The notes beneath the pieces were generated by a model. The model saw nothing but the letters and a program-made list of their open reading frames with translations, did no database searches and was not told the origin of the DNA. Shown piece by piece: positions 28,253-37,536 of a stretch of DNA of 64,000 nt. Origin of the DNA: Paracoccus litorisediminis (GTDB taxonomy: Bacteria > Pseudomonadota > Alphaproteobacteria > Rhodobacterales > Rhodobacteraceae); the NCBI RefSeq assembly GCF_009711205.1, contig NZ_WMIG01000021.1:1-64000 (forward strand), in the 5' to 3' direction. The translations under genes and the position numbers were made by a program. The first letter of the stretch is position 1, and each line of letters starts with the position of its first letter.

Positions 28253-28990
28253 TTAGAACCGGACATTCATCCCAATCACCGGGCCACTGAGCGCGATATC
28301 GGAATCGAGCCCGCCAATTTCCTGTTCAAGCTCCATGTGGCGATAGCCAGCTTGCACCGCCCAACGTTCATTGATCCGGTAGCCGACTGTGGCGACAGCC
28401 TGCCAGGTGGTCTCGTCCCCAGAGGTCTGGCCATAATCGAAATAGCCGACTGCAAACCACTGCTCGTTAAACGGAGCGGTAAATCGGCCGGCGACCAGAG
28501 GGACCGCCCAAGTCTTATCGCCGCCGAAATTTTGGTCGTTGGCCACACGACCCGCCTTGAGGCCGACATCCAGATCGACATCGAAGGCGCGCAGCCCAAC
28601 TCCGATATCGGCCGTCAGCTGCGCGCTGTCATAGCTACGATAAAGTGCATAGGCCGAGACGGCAGAAAGCTCGGTTTTTATGTCACCTTCTGAATAAGCC
28701 AGCCCGAAGGGCGTTTCCTTGCCGGTTGAGAGCTTTGCGTAGACGCCATCGATCAGGACGCTCCATTCATCCCGCCGTGCCTCAAACGAACCCATGAACG
28801 CCATGTCGAGATTATCGAGTACATTGCTGCTACCTGACCCGCTGCTCAACTCTCCCAGAGGGGTATCGACTGTGGCATCAAGGCCGGGCACCCACGCATA
28901 GATAGTCGCGGAATACGACCAGTCCGCCTCTTGTGCATGCGCCATCATGGGGAGGATGCAGAAAGGCAATACAAACGTTTGTAGACGCAT
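28253..28990 (-). CDS. Outer-membrane beta-barrel protein
   Basis: A 245-residue protein with a short signal peptide (MRLQTFVLPFCILPMMAHAQ) followed by about eight to ten amphipathic strands, such as WSYSATIYAWVPGLDATV and ERWAVQAGYRHMEL. It ends in Phe (GPVIGMNVRF), the usual sorting signal for outer-membrane barrels. I chose ATG 28990, preceded by GGGAGAGAT; the frame extends to 29089 without signal-peptide character. It resembles small porin or OmpW-size barrels but cannot be assigned to a transport role. Confidence 0.75.
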   Translation of the reverse strand: MRLQTFVLPFCILPMMAHAQEADWSYSATIYAWVPGLDATVDTPLGELSSGSGSSNVLDNLDMAFMGSFEARRDEWSVLIDGVYAKLSTGKETPFGLAYSEGDIKTELSAVSAYALYRSYDSAQLTADIGVGLRAFDVDLDVGLKAGRVANDQNFGGDKTWAVPLVAGRFTAPFNEQWFAVGYFDYGQTSGDETTWQAVATVGYRINERWAVQAGYRHMELEQEIGGLDSDIALSGPVIGMNVRF

Positions 28991-29293
28991 TTTATCTCTC
29001 CCATGTTCGTTACTGTGACGGTGACATCTTTGACACTCTTTGGGAATGTTACTCGGATTTTCCGGACCGAGATGCGCTTCCGCGGTCACAGCGTGTGGTC
29101 ATCGAATGCGTAACGCTCGACCTCGAGGCAACGAGGCCGCTACTCCCCGAATGTCCGACGTCAGACTGCGGGACAATTCCCATTTAAAAGTGTCCAAGTG
29201 CTGGGAGTGAACTTCCAGTCTTGCACTTTTGCCGCAGCTGAGTTGCCGCGTTGCCGTCAGGCAGTAAACGCCTGCTCGGTGTCGTAGGGCGCC

Positions 29294-29469
29294 GCGTCAC
29301 CTGAATGACCGCTTGATCAAATATGCTGCAGTTACCGTTCCGCAGCGCGGCGGACGTCTCTCCGCCCAATTGGCCTGTGACGGTCCAAATTTCGCCGCGG
29401 AGCGCACGAACTTCTGCTATCTCATATTGCTGCGGATGCAGCGCCGCATGGCTGAAAGTCGGCTCACCG
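29294..29469. repeat. Dispersed repeat, copy B (about 175 bp)
   Basis: Aligns with 12665-12839 over its full length in the same orientation, including the block GTGACGGTCCAAATTTCG and the 3' end GCTCACCG, with many substitutions and a few small gaps. Both copies sit in gene-poor DNA. Confidence 0.7.
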
Positions 29470-29902
29470 CCCGTCATGGGCCGCAGGACAGGGCGATCGC
29501 TGCGCGGCGCAGGAGTGTCAGCTTTCCCAAGTTCGCCAGTGGGGCAGTGCTGCACTGCCGACAGACGGCTTTCCGCCCTAGCATCGTGCAGGTGGCAGAC
29601 ACGAGGATTGGGTTCCTGTGTGGCAAACAACCGGCTGGTTGGTCCACTTTGTTAATGAAGCGGTAGTCGTAAGCGTGAGCTTAATTAACATAAATCGGAT
29701 TATACCTGTAACGGTATAATGTTACCGCTTTATAAAGTTGGCACCCTATCTCTTCGGGGAGGTTGGCGATGCAGTAGCCAAAATGTAGCGCATCGACGTC
29801 ATTGTAGGATATGTTGAAGTTGAGTTGTCCATCTATGAGGGCGCGGAGTTCAGCCCGTCGAATGAGCCCCAAGAGCATGCGATCGGTCGTTGAAATTACC
29901 CA

Positions 29903-29924
29903 GCCCCCGCAATAATGCGGGGGC
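29903..29924. terminator. Strong GC hairpin downstream of csbD
   Basis: GCCCCCGC (29903-29910) pairs with GCGGGGGC (29917-29924), plus one A-T pair, leaving a 4-nt loop. It lies about 20 nt after the csbD stop on the minus strand. The U-rich tail is poor in that direction, so it is a terminator or 3'-end stabiliser rather than a textbook intrinsic terminator. Confidence 0.5.
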
Positions 29925-29946
29925 TTCCGTTTCTCGGCAGAAACGC

Positions 29947-30147
29947 TCAGGTTCGTTCGCGGACGAAGTCATCCATGCGTTGCTCGGCCTCCTCCTTGGT
30001 CCAACCGTATTTTTCCTGAAGCTTGCCAGCCAGCTTGTCCTTCTTGCCGGCAATCTCGGTCAATTCGTCATCGGTCAGGTCACCCCATTGCTCTTTGACC
30101 GAACCTTTGACCTGGTTCCATTTGCCTTCGATGATATCCCAGTTCAT
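29947..30147 (-). CDS. CsbD family stress protein
   Basis: A 66-residue, highly charged helical protein with the complete CsbD pattern: MNWDIIEGKWNQVKGSVKEQ, WGDLTDDELTEIAGKKDKL and a C-terminal YGWTKEEAEQRMDDF. CsbD-like proteins are general-stress proteins of unknown mechanism. The gene lies 91 bp downstream of the DUF1236 gene on the same strand and may share its EcfG-type promoter by read-through. Length is normal for the family. Confidence 0.93.
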   Translation of the reverse strand: MNWDIIEGKWNQVKGSVKEQWGDLTDDELTEIAGKKDKLAGKLQEKYGWTKEEAEQRMDDFVRERT

Positions 30148-30238
30148 GAGGATGTCCTCAAATAAGTTTGGCTTGTTGATGTGTGCGGGATTTCAGTGGC
30201 AGTGGCCTAAGCTCGCCGCCACAAAAATTGCACTGTCG

Positions 30239-30709
30239 CTATTGCACGATGTGCACGACTTTGCGGCTGGTCGGATCGACGATGACCGGCTGCTCATTGA
30301 CGTAGACATAGCGATAGTCCGAGTTCGGAATCTGTTGGACCTCGACGGTTTGCGGCAATTGCGTGCCGACGACGACCTGTCCCTGCACTGGAACCGACTG
30401 AACACGGTTTTCCAGCACATAGGTGCGGGTTTCTGCGGTCATCGCGTCTTCGGCGACATCCCCGGCGACTGCGCCGACGACACCACCGACAGCCGCCCCC
30501 ACTGGACCACCGACGACTGCGCCAGCAATGGCCCCGGTTGCGGCACCACTCGCGGCCCCGCCCCCGGTGGTGTCTTGACCGGGCTCAACCTTCTGTTGGG
30601 TTACGACGACAGGTTCAGTGGTCGTCGTGACCGTGGTTTGCGCAAGGGCGAAGCCAGCGCTTGAGGCAAGCGTGAACGCACCCAAAGAAAGGGCAAGAAA
30701 CCTGTTCAT
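30239..30709 (-). CDS. DUF1236 glycine-zipper envelope protein
   Basis: A 156-residue exported protein. The signal peptide MNRFLALSLGAFTLASSAGFALA is followed by a Thr-rich segment, a glycine-zipper stretch (AIAGAVVGGPVGAAVGGVVG) and a C-terminal DUF1236 domain (SDYRYVYVNEQPVIVDP). Glycine zippers insert in or span membranes, so it is probably an envelope stress protein. I chose ATG 30709, with GGAAACAAG upstream. An EcfG-type promoter lies 37 nt before this start and is the best sign of general-stress control. Confidence 0.82.
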   Translation of the reverse strand: MNRFLALSLGAFTLASSAGFALAQTTVTTTTEPVVVTQQKVEPGQDTTGGGAASGAATGAIAGAVVGGPVGAAVGGVVGAVAGDVAEDAMTAETRTYVLENRVQSVPVQGQVVVGTQLPQTVEVQQIPNSDYRYVYVNEQPVIVDPTSRKVVHIVQ

Positions 30710-30745
30710 GATCTTGTTTCCTCTGCATTTTTCCTTCGGCGACAT

Positions 30746-30770
30746 AACCAGCTTGGACGGTCGATGTTCC
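30746..30770 (-). promoter_or_regulatory. EcfG-type general-stress promoter of the DUF1236 gene
   Basis: The minus strand carries GGAAC (30770-30766), a 16-nt spacer and GGTT (30749-30746), matching the alphaproteobacterial EcfG consensus GGAAC-N16/17-CGTT apart from the first base of the -10. It ends 37 nt before the DUF1236 ATG. Confidence 0.75.
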
Positions 30771-30971
30771 AGAAAATTACGCTCTGCATCATCCAGACCG
30801 GCTGCCTCTTCGCCCCCGGCTTCGCCAAAACTTTGACCTAGCGAGGAAAAATCCCTCGGCCAGAATGTGATGACGAATTCGTGTGCTGGTAAGTAACTTC
30901 ACTCGAGCTCCGGCCGTTCGGCATTCGAGAATTCGACTGTGTTGTGCATTCTCCCGAGCGTTGCGAAGTCC

Positions 30972-30997
30972 GGAACTCCTCGTGCCCCGCAAGCGTC
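30972..30997 (+). promoter_or_regulatory. Weak EcfG-like promoter of the formate/nitrite-family gene
   Basis: GGAAC, a 17-nt spacer, then CGTC (one mismatch to CGTT), ending 31 nt before the ATG at 31028. The position is right and the match is imperfect. Confidence 0.4.
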
Positions 30998-31027
30998 ACT
31001 CTCCGATAGGTCGCGGTGGAGAGGATC

Positions 31028-31863
31028 ATGACAACTGCAAAAGACCAATCGAATGCACCCGCCAAAGCCATTCCCACTAAGGAACTCGAGGAGCACATGC
31101 CCTCGAAGGCCGCGACCGTGCACGAGATCCTGCGCCGCGAGGGTGAACGCGAGCTTTCCCGCGAGGTCTTTGCGCTGTTCTGGTCGGCCTTGGCAGGCGG
31201 CATCACCATGAGCATGTCGCTGGTCGCGCGCGGCATCTTTCAGGCCAACTTGCCCGAAATCGAGTTGGGATTCCTGATCGAGGCCGTGGGCTACACTTTC
31301 GGCTTCATCTTCGTCATCGCGGCGGGCCAGCAGCTTTTCACCGAAAACACCGTGACCCCTGTCATCCCCGTGCTGCGCCGCCCCAGCCTTGGAAATATCG
31401 CCGCCTCTTGCGGCTTTGGGGAGCGGTGCTCGCGGGCAATACCATCGGCGGCGTGATCGCGGCGGCGGTCTTCGTCTGGATGCCGCTCTTCAGCCCCGAG
31501 ACCGATGAGGCCTTTCTCAAGATCAGCCAGCACCTGATGGAGAAGACGCCGACGCAGATGTTCACCGGCGGCATCGTCTCGGGCTGGATGATCGCGACCA
31601 TGGTCTGGGCGATCCATGGGCTTGAGGCATCGAAACTGTCGCTGATCTTCCTCGCCACCTATCTGGTCGCGATCGGTGATTTTCCGCATGTCGTCGTCGG
31701 CAGCATCGAGGTCGCCTATCTTCTGTTCATGAACGCGACCACAATTCCCGAGGCGCTGTTCACCTTCCTGATCCCGGTGACCTTGGGCAATATTGTCGGC
31801 GGCACCGCGATCTTTGCGCTGGTCAGCCACCTTGAGGTCCGTGCCGATGAGGAAGTGACCTGA
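31028..31863 (+). pseudogene. Formate/nitrite transporter (FNT) family channel, frameshifted
   Basis: Two frames together encode one FNT-family channel of about 278 residues, similar in layout to YfdC-like members with a charged N-terminal extension. The first part (from ATG 31028, GGAGAG upstream) has ALFWSALAGGITMSMSLVARG and TFGFIFVIAAGQQLFTENTV. The second resumes with LRLWGAVLAGNTIGG and ends with NIVGGTAIFALVSH. The break is at CCTCTTG (31404-31410); one more C gives the expected AALLRLWGAV. A single-base homopolymer deletion therefore separates it from a full pentameric anion channel. It may be a real mutation or a sequence error. Confidence 0.83.
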
Positions 31864-31916
31864 CTGCCGCGTTCGTGGACAGCCCTGCGGCGTTCCGCCG
31901 ACCCGCCCGCCGCGTC

Positions 31917-31941
31917 GGAACCGAGACCCGCCCGAGAGGTT
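31917..31941 (+). promoter_or_regulatory. EcfG-type general-stress promoter of the mscS-like gene
   Basis: GGAAC (31917-31921), a 16-nt spacer and GGTT (31938-31941), ending 35 nt before the ATG at 31976. Because the -10 box overlaps an upstream in-frame TTG (31940), it also supports ATG 31976 as the true start. Confidence 0.75.
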
Positions 31942-31975
31942 GGGCCGACTTGACGCGGCAATCGAAAGGATCCCG

Positions 31976-33022
31976 ATGCCAAGCTGGATGCAGACTTCGC
32001 TGGTCTTCCTCATCGCGCTGGCTGCAGCGTGGAGCGCGGGCTACCTGCTCTACCGCCTGAGCTTGAGGGCCCTGCAAAACCGCGACGAATTCTGGCGGCG
32101 CATGGCTGGACGGGCACGCGGCCCGCTTCAGCTTGGCCTGATGATCATGGCTTTGTCCTTTGCCGCCAATATCGCGCCCTTGCCTGCCCTGCAGGGCCAG
32201 GTCCTGCGCCATGCCCTTCTGATCGCCTTCATCGCCTGCGCGACATGGGCGCTGACCATCATGCTGGATGTGTGGATGACCCTGCATCTGCGCCGCTTCC
32301 GACTGGATGTCGAGGACAACCTGCTGGCCCGCAAGCATGTCACCCAGATCCGCATCCTGCAGCGGGTCAGCGTCGTCCTTGTCATCGCCATCGGCATCAG
32401 TGCGGCGCTGATGACCTTTGACCGGGTCTGGCAATATGGCGTCAGTCTGCTGGCCTCGGCCGGGGCGGCGGGGATCGTTCTGGGTTTGGCGCTACAGCCG
32501 GTGCTGCGCAATCTGTTGGCCGGCATACAGCTTGCCGTCACCCAGCCGATCCGCATCGATGACGCAGTCATCGTCGAGGGCGAATGGGGCAATGTCGAGG
32601 AAATCACCGCGACCTATGTCGTCATCCGCGTCTGGGACAAGCGCCGTTTGATCGTGCCCCTGAACTATTTCATGGAGCAACCCTTCCAGAACTGGACGCG
32701 CAAGGACGCCACCCTGATCGCCACGGTGCTGATTTATCTGGATTACGGCGTCAGCATCCCAGAATTGCGCGCCGAGGCCGAGCGCATCACCCGCGCCTCG
32801 TCTCTGTGGAATGGCGAGGTCTTTGCCCTGCAGGTCACTGATTTCCGTGACCGCGAGGTCGAGATCCGCATCCTCGCCAGCGCCCGCCATGCCGGAAAGG
32901 CCTTCGACCTGCGCTGCGAGATCCGCGAGAAACTGCTCGCTTATCTGCAGCGCGAGCAGCCCTCGGCCCTGCCCCAGACCCGCGCGAGCTTCGCCGATGC
33001 GGTAAGGCCCGCGTTGAATTAG
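31976..33022 (+). CDS. MscS-family mechanosensitive channel
   Basis: A 348-residue inner-membrane channel that opens on membrane tension to release solutes in osmotic downshock. About four hydrophobic segments precede the pore helix and beta domain, whose signature is clear: ASAGAAGIVLGLALQPVLRN, LLAGIQLAVTQPIRIDD, VEGEWGNVEEITATYVVIR and PLNYFMEQPFQNWTR. I chose ATG 31976, placed by an AAAGGA site and the EcfG-type promoter upstream. The stop overlaps by 4 bp the end of the convergent nitronate monooxygenase gene. Confidence 0.93.
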   Translation: MPSWMQTSLVFLIALAAAWSAGYLLYRLSLRALQNRDEFWRRMAGRARGPLQLGLMIMALSFAANIAPLPALQGQVLRHALLIAFIACATWALTIMLDVWMTLHLRRFRLDVEDNLLARKHVTQIRILQRVSVVLVIAIGISAALMTFDRVWQYGVSLLASAGAAGIVLGLALQPVLRNLLAGIQLAVTQPIRIDDAVIVEGEWGNVEEITATYVVIRVWDKRRLIVPLNYFMEQPFQNWTRKDATLIATVLIYLDYGVSIPELRAEAERITRASSLWNGEVFALQVTDFRDREVEIRILASARHAGKAFDLRCEIREKLLAYLQREQPSALPQTRASFADAVRPALN

Positions 33023-34065
33023 ACGCGGTCGCCGCGCAATTCCCGCGCCAGCAACCGCATTAGATCGGCGGCAGGCATTGCCCGCGCCAAAGGCGCGCCC
33101 TGCCCGGCCCATTGCGCGGCAAACCCATGCTCGCCCTGCTTCACCGCCCCGGCACTCAACTGCTTGGCCGCGTCATAGGCATAGGGATAGCCCGCGGGGC
33201 GCTGTTTTGATGCCTCGCAATATTCGATGAAGCGATTGACCATGCCCCGCGCCGGTCGCCCAGAAAGCGCGGCGGTCAGGCGGGTGTGAAACGCCCGCGC
33301 GCCGCTTAGGCTTTCGTGATAGGCGGCATTGGCGGCGGATTCCGGGCAGAGGATGAAGGCCGTGCCCAGTTGCGCCGCAGCGGCCCCCAAATCCAACGCG
33401 GCCCGCACCCCCTGTCCGTCCATTATCCCGCCCGCCGCGATCACCGGCAGCGATTGGTTTTGCACCAGCAGCCGGACAAGGACCGAGGTACCGAGCCGCT
33501 CATCCGGCGCGGCAGGGTCGAACATACCGCGATGGCCGCCCGCCTCGATTCCCTGCGCCACGATCGCATCGACCCCGGCCTCCTTGATCGCGCGGGCCTC
33601 GACGAGATTGGTGGCGGTGGCCATGGTCTTGGTCCCGAGCGCCCTCAGCGCGGCAATCTTTTCCGGCGCAGGCAGGCCAAAATGGAAGCTGACGACCTCG
33701 GGGCGGGTCTCGGTCAGCAAAGTGAAGGCATCCTCGTCATCGACGAAAGATTTATAGATTTCCTCAAGTCGCACCGGGGGCGTGATGCCGAATTCCGCAA
33801 AAAGTGCAAGGAAGGCCAGCCATTCCGAATCGCGGGCGGGATCGGGTTCCTCGCGCTGATGGCAAATGACGTTCACATTGATCGGGCGCGAGGTCAGTCG
33901 GCGCGTCTCCTCGATCATCGCCCGCGCCTGCGCGACGCTGCTGGAACCGATGCCAAGCGCACCCAGCCCTCCGGCATTGGAAACGGCCGCTGCCAAGGCA
34001 GGCGTCGAGGTTCCGGCCATCGGGGCCTAAATGATCGGAAGGTCCAGTCCACGATCAAGCAGCAT
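33019..34065 (-). pseudogene. Nitronate monooxygenase with amber at codon 13
   Basis: An FMN enzyme of the NMO/2-nitropropane dioxygenase family, which oxidises toxic alkyl nitronates. From ATG 34065 the frame reads MLLDRGLDLPII, then TAG (34029-34027), then APMAGTSTPALAAAVSNAGG. Relatives have Gln in the conserved IIQAPMAG, so one CAG-to-TAG change interrupts it. The rest is complete, including GIEAGGHRG, VIAAGGIMDG and AAAAQLGTAFILCPES. Translation could restart at ATG 34020 but would lack the first strand of the barrel. Confidence 0.85.
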
Positions 34066-34202
34066 GTCTTCAGCCTCCATCGCGTCACCTGCCTTGGCAG
34101 GGTTACACCCCGCGCATCGCGCAGGCCAGCGCACCTTCGACTTTTCCCTTGCGGAACCGGGCACTTGGCGACATGCATGGCTCGTAATAATGGGGGAAGT
34201 CG

Positions 34203-34724
34203 ATGAAACCCGACAGCCTGCGCCGCAATCTTTATCTGGGCACGCGCGACCTGCATGACGCGCTCGACCAGAGCATTGGAGCATTCGCGGATCGCGACGA
34301 CTATGCGCGCTACCTGCTGGGCACGCTCCAGTTCCGCGCAGCGCTTGAGCCCGCCCTTGAAGGCGGTGATTTCGCGGCGCTGGAACTGGTGGGCGAGCTT
34401 CGCCGCGACCTTGCGGATTTGGGGCTTGCACCCTCCCCCGAAATGCCACCGCTGGCGCTTGACACGCATGAGGCAAAAGTCGCGGCGCTTTATGTCTCGG
34501 AAGGGTCCGCAGTTGGCGCAAGGTTGATTTCCCGCAAGGCTGCGGAACTCGGGCTCGACGACGGGTTCGGAGCCCGCCATCTGGCGCAACAGACCGCCGA
34601 TCGCGCGCGCTGGCCGGCGTTTCTGGAATGGCTCGAGGCCCAAGATGTCGCGCAGGAGGCCGTGGTCCACGAAGCGCGGAAAATCTTCACGCTTGCCAAG
34701 CAGGCATATCGTGTCGATGCATAG
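34203..34724 (+). CDS. bphO: Bacterial heme oxygenase (BphO-like)
   Basis: A 173-residue all-helical protein with the proximal heme ligand His18 in LGTRDLHDALDQ and the distal-helix segment YVSEGSAVGARLIS. It would open heme to biliverdin, CO and iron, supplying the bilin for the phytochrome encoded 3 bp downstream; the pair is a classic bphO-bphP operon. GGGGGAAG precedes the ATG. I see no EcfG-type promoter here: a GGAAC lies upstream (about 34151) without a matching -10. Confidence 0.9.
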   Translation: MKPDSLRRNLYLGTRDLHDALDQSIGAFADRDDYARYLLGTLQFRAALEPALEGGDFAALELVGELRRDLADLGLAPSPEMPPLALDTHEAKVAALYVSEGSAVGARLISRKAAELGLDDGFGARHLAQQTADRARWPAFLEWLEAQDVAQEAVVHEARKIFTLAKQAYRVDA

Positions 34725-34727
34725 GCC

Positions 34728-37282
34728 ATGACATCCGAGCCCGCCTTCGACGCCACGCTGGTGGGAATACCCATCGATCTCAACAATTGTGATCGGGAAC
34801 CCATCCATATTCCGGGCAGCATCCAGCCGCATGGCTGCCTTCTGGCCTGTGATAATGCGGGTCGGCAAGTCTTGCAGCATTCCGCCAATGCGGCAGAGAT
34901 GCTCGGCCTGTCGAATGCTCCGTCGGGGCAGGATCTGGTCGAAGTCATCGGGCATGAAAGCGCCCATCGCCTCCTGAACACGCTGGCCATTGCTGGATCA
35001 CGCCCCCAGCCCGGCCTGATCTTCGGGATGAGGGTGAATGGCCGCGATTTCGATGTCAGCGCCCATCGCTTCAACGGCAATGCCATCATCGAATTCGAGC
35101 CCGCCGCCGAGATAGGCACGATTTTCAGCCTGTCGCGCAGCATTCTCTCGCGCCTGCGCGGATTGCAGGACCCCGAAGAACTCATCGAGATGGCCGCCGC
35201 GCTGATGCAAGCCCAGATCGGCTATGACCGCGTGATGATCTATGAGCTTGGTCCTGACGGTGCGGGCAAAGTCGTCAGCGAAGCCAAGCGCGAGCATCTC
35301 GAAAGCTTCCTTGGCCAATATTTCCCGGCCACCGATATTCCGCAGCAGGCCCGCGCGCTTTATCTGCGCAATCCGATCCGGGTCATCGGCGATGCCTCTT
35401 GCCGGACGGTGCCGATGATCGCAAGCGGTGCCGAGCAACCGCTTGACCTTTCCTATGCCCATCTGCGCAGCGTCTCGCCGATCCATTGCGAATATCTACG
35501 CAATATGGGCGTCGCGGCTTCGATGTCGGTCTCGATCATCATCAATGGCGCGCTATGGGGCTGATTGCCTGCCATCATTATACGCCAAAGGTCATGTCCA
35601 TGGCCGAGCGCGCCGCCGCCGAGATGATCGGCGAGTTTTTCGCCATGCATCTCGATACGCTGACGCGACGACAGGCGCGGCATCTGGAACGCGCCGCACA
35701 TCAGACCATCGCGCAATTGCTGATTGATGCCAGCCGCGGCACCGATGTGGCGGCTGCGCTGCGCAATCGGTTGCCGGATCTCTCTGAGATGATCGAGGCC
35801 GATGGGCTGGCGCTTTATTTCGACGGCGCGTGGACCTCGCTCGGCTGCGCCCCGAACCTTGCGGAAGTGATGCCGCTTTTGCGACATCTCGAAGACATCG
35901 ACAGGGGGCAGGTCTTCAGCAACTCGCGCCTTATGGCCGTTTTGCCCGAGGCGCAGGATCTGACCGCGCGTTTTGCCGGGACGCTGGTGGTGCCGCTGTC
36001 GCAGCGCTCGCAAAACGCGTTGATCTTTTTCCGCCGCGAGGCCCTGCAGACGCTGAAATGGGCGGGCGATCCGGCCAAAACCTATGAAAGCGGGCCGCAT
36101 GGCGACCGGCTGACGCCAAGGAAAAGCTTCGCCATCTGGCAAGAAACCGTGCGCGGAACATCTGCCCCTTGGTCTGAGAACGATCTGCGCTTTGCCGAGG
36201 CTTTGCGCAATTCGGTGGTCGAGGTCATGCTGATGAACAGCGAGATCCTTTCCGAAGAACGCGCCCGCGCCGCCACGCATCAGAATGTGCTCAATCAGGA
36301 ACTCAATCACCGGGTGAAGAATATCCTCGCGCTGATCAAATCCCTGATCAATCGCCATCCCGGTGACGATGCCTCGCTGCCCGGCTTTATCGACAGCCTG
36401 AACGGGCGCATTCAGGCGCTGTCGGCCGCGCATGATCAGGTGGTGCGCGATGGCAGCGGCGGGCGTTTGGGCGAGTTGATCGGGGCCGAATTGGGACCCT
36501 ATCTGTCGCAGGACGGGCAGATTGAAATCTCCGGCCCCGCCGTCGAACTGGAAAGCCGCGCCTATTCCATCATGGCGCTGGTCCTGCATGAAATGGCCAC
36601 CAATGCCGCTAAATACGGGGCCTTGGCGCATGGCGGGCATCTACGCGTCGTCTGGACCATCTCGCCCGCCGGTGATTGCCGCATTGCGTGGACCGAGACC
36701 GGCGTCACGGACCTTGTGAAGCCGACCCGTAGTGGTTTCGGCTCGGAGCTTTTGGGGCGCGCGCTGCCCTTCGATCTGGGCGGAACGAGCCAGCTTGAGT
36801 TTCGGAGCGAAGGCATTGCCGCCGAATTCACCCTACCTGCGCGCTTCATCCGGCTGCTCGACCGACAAGAGGACATGAGCCGTCCGACTATCACCGCCGC
36901 GCAGCAGGCGCCTATGGCTTCGCTTTCGGGCATGCGCGTCTTGATCGTCGAGGATCAGGCCCTGATCGCGATGTCGCTGGAGGCGGATCTGATCGACAAT
37001 GGGATGCAGGTCAGCGGCATCGCCGGAAATGTCGCAGCGGCTTTGCGATTGATCGACAAGGACGCGCCTGACCTCGCGGTTCTGGATGTGAACCTCGACC
37101 ATGAAAGCTCGCTGCCCATTGCCGAGCGCCTGCTTGCACTTGGCATCCCCTTTGTCTTTGCTACGGGCTATGGCAGCCGGGTCAATTTGCCCGAGCATAT
37201 GCGCGCTATGCCCGTGGTCGAAAAGCCTTATCAGATTGCGGAAATCATGGCGAAGCTCATTGCGGCCCACGAGGGCAAGTGA
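34728..37282 (+). pseudogene. bphP: Bacteriophytochrome HWE histidine kinase with receiver, frameshifted
   Basis: A red/far-red photoreceptor kinase of about 850 residues in two frames. Part one holds the PAS-GAF module: biliverdin-binding Cys21 in NNCDREPIH, PATDIP at 200-205, and the SPIHCEYLRNMGVAASMS segment. Part two resumes with LIACHHYTPKVMSM, then PHY, an HWE/HisKA_2 kinase (ELNHRVKNILALI, HEMATNAAKYGAL, WTETG) and a C-terminal receiver with an FATGYG motif typical of HWE-partner receivers. The frame is lost at GGGG (35557-35560) just before TGA; one more G restores GALWGLIACHH. The photoreceptor is otherwise complete, so a sequence error is quite possible. HWE kinases commonly feed PhyR. 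Confidence 0.88.
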
Positions 37283-37308
37283 CCTTTGCCTCCGGGCGCG
37301 GTGGGTAT

Positions 37309-37509
37309 TTATTCGGTCGGGTCGCCACTGGCCGCACCGCTGCCAGTTGGCCGGTTCCAACGCGGCTGGCGCGTGCTGGTCGGCATGTCATCCTCGTCAC
37401 GTTCACGCGCGACCCGGTCTTGCCGCTTACGCTTGTCTGAATCCCGTGAAAGCGATCCTGCGGGCCGCTTCGGATCTTCAGGGTTTTGCTTCTTGCCCCG
37501 TTTAGGCAC
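37309..37509 (-). CDS. Small basic hypothetical protein after otsA
   Basis: 66 residues, very rich in Lys, Arg, Asp and Pro, without hydrophobic segments, so probably disordered (MPKRGKKQNPEDPKRPAG). The GTG start at 37509 has GGAGAG upstream and lies 27 bp after the otsA stop on the same strand, so it is probably cotranscribed with the trehalose gene. No family recognised. Confidence 0.5.
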   Translation of the reverse strand: MPKRGKKQNPEDPKRPAGSLSRDSDKRKRQDRVARERDEDDMPTSTRQPRWNRPTGSGAASGDPTE

Positions 37510-37536
37510 TGATCTCTCCTCAATGCGGCGCTGCGA

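Larger units (their letters stand above)
28991..29946. other. Gene-poor stretch with a repeat and an AT-rich patch
   Basis: About 950 bp with no convincing gene. It contains copy B of the dispersed repeat (29294-29469), an AT-rich patch around 29680-29750, and a strong hairpin (29903-29924). A 65-codon minus-strand frame at 29681-29878 has no recognisable product. Confidence 0.5.

Noticed and set aside
29681..29878. 65-codon minus-strand frame in AT-rich DNA
   Set aside because: No recognisable product and no clear ribosome site. It lies in a gene-poor, decayed stretch.
34151..34175. EcfG promoter upstream of bphO
   Set aside because: A GGAAC is present, but no GTT-type -10 follows at 16 or 17 nt.
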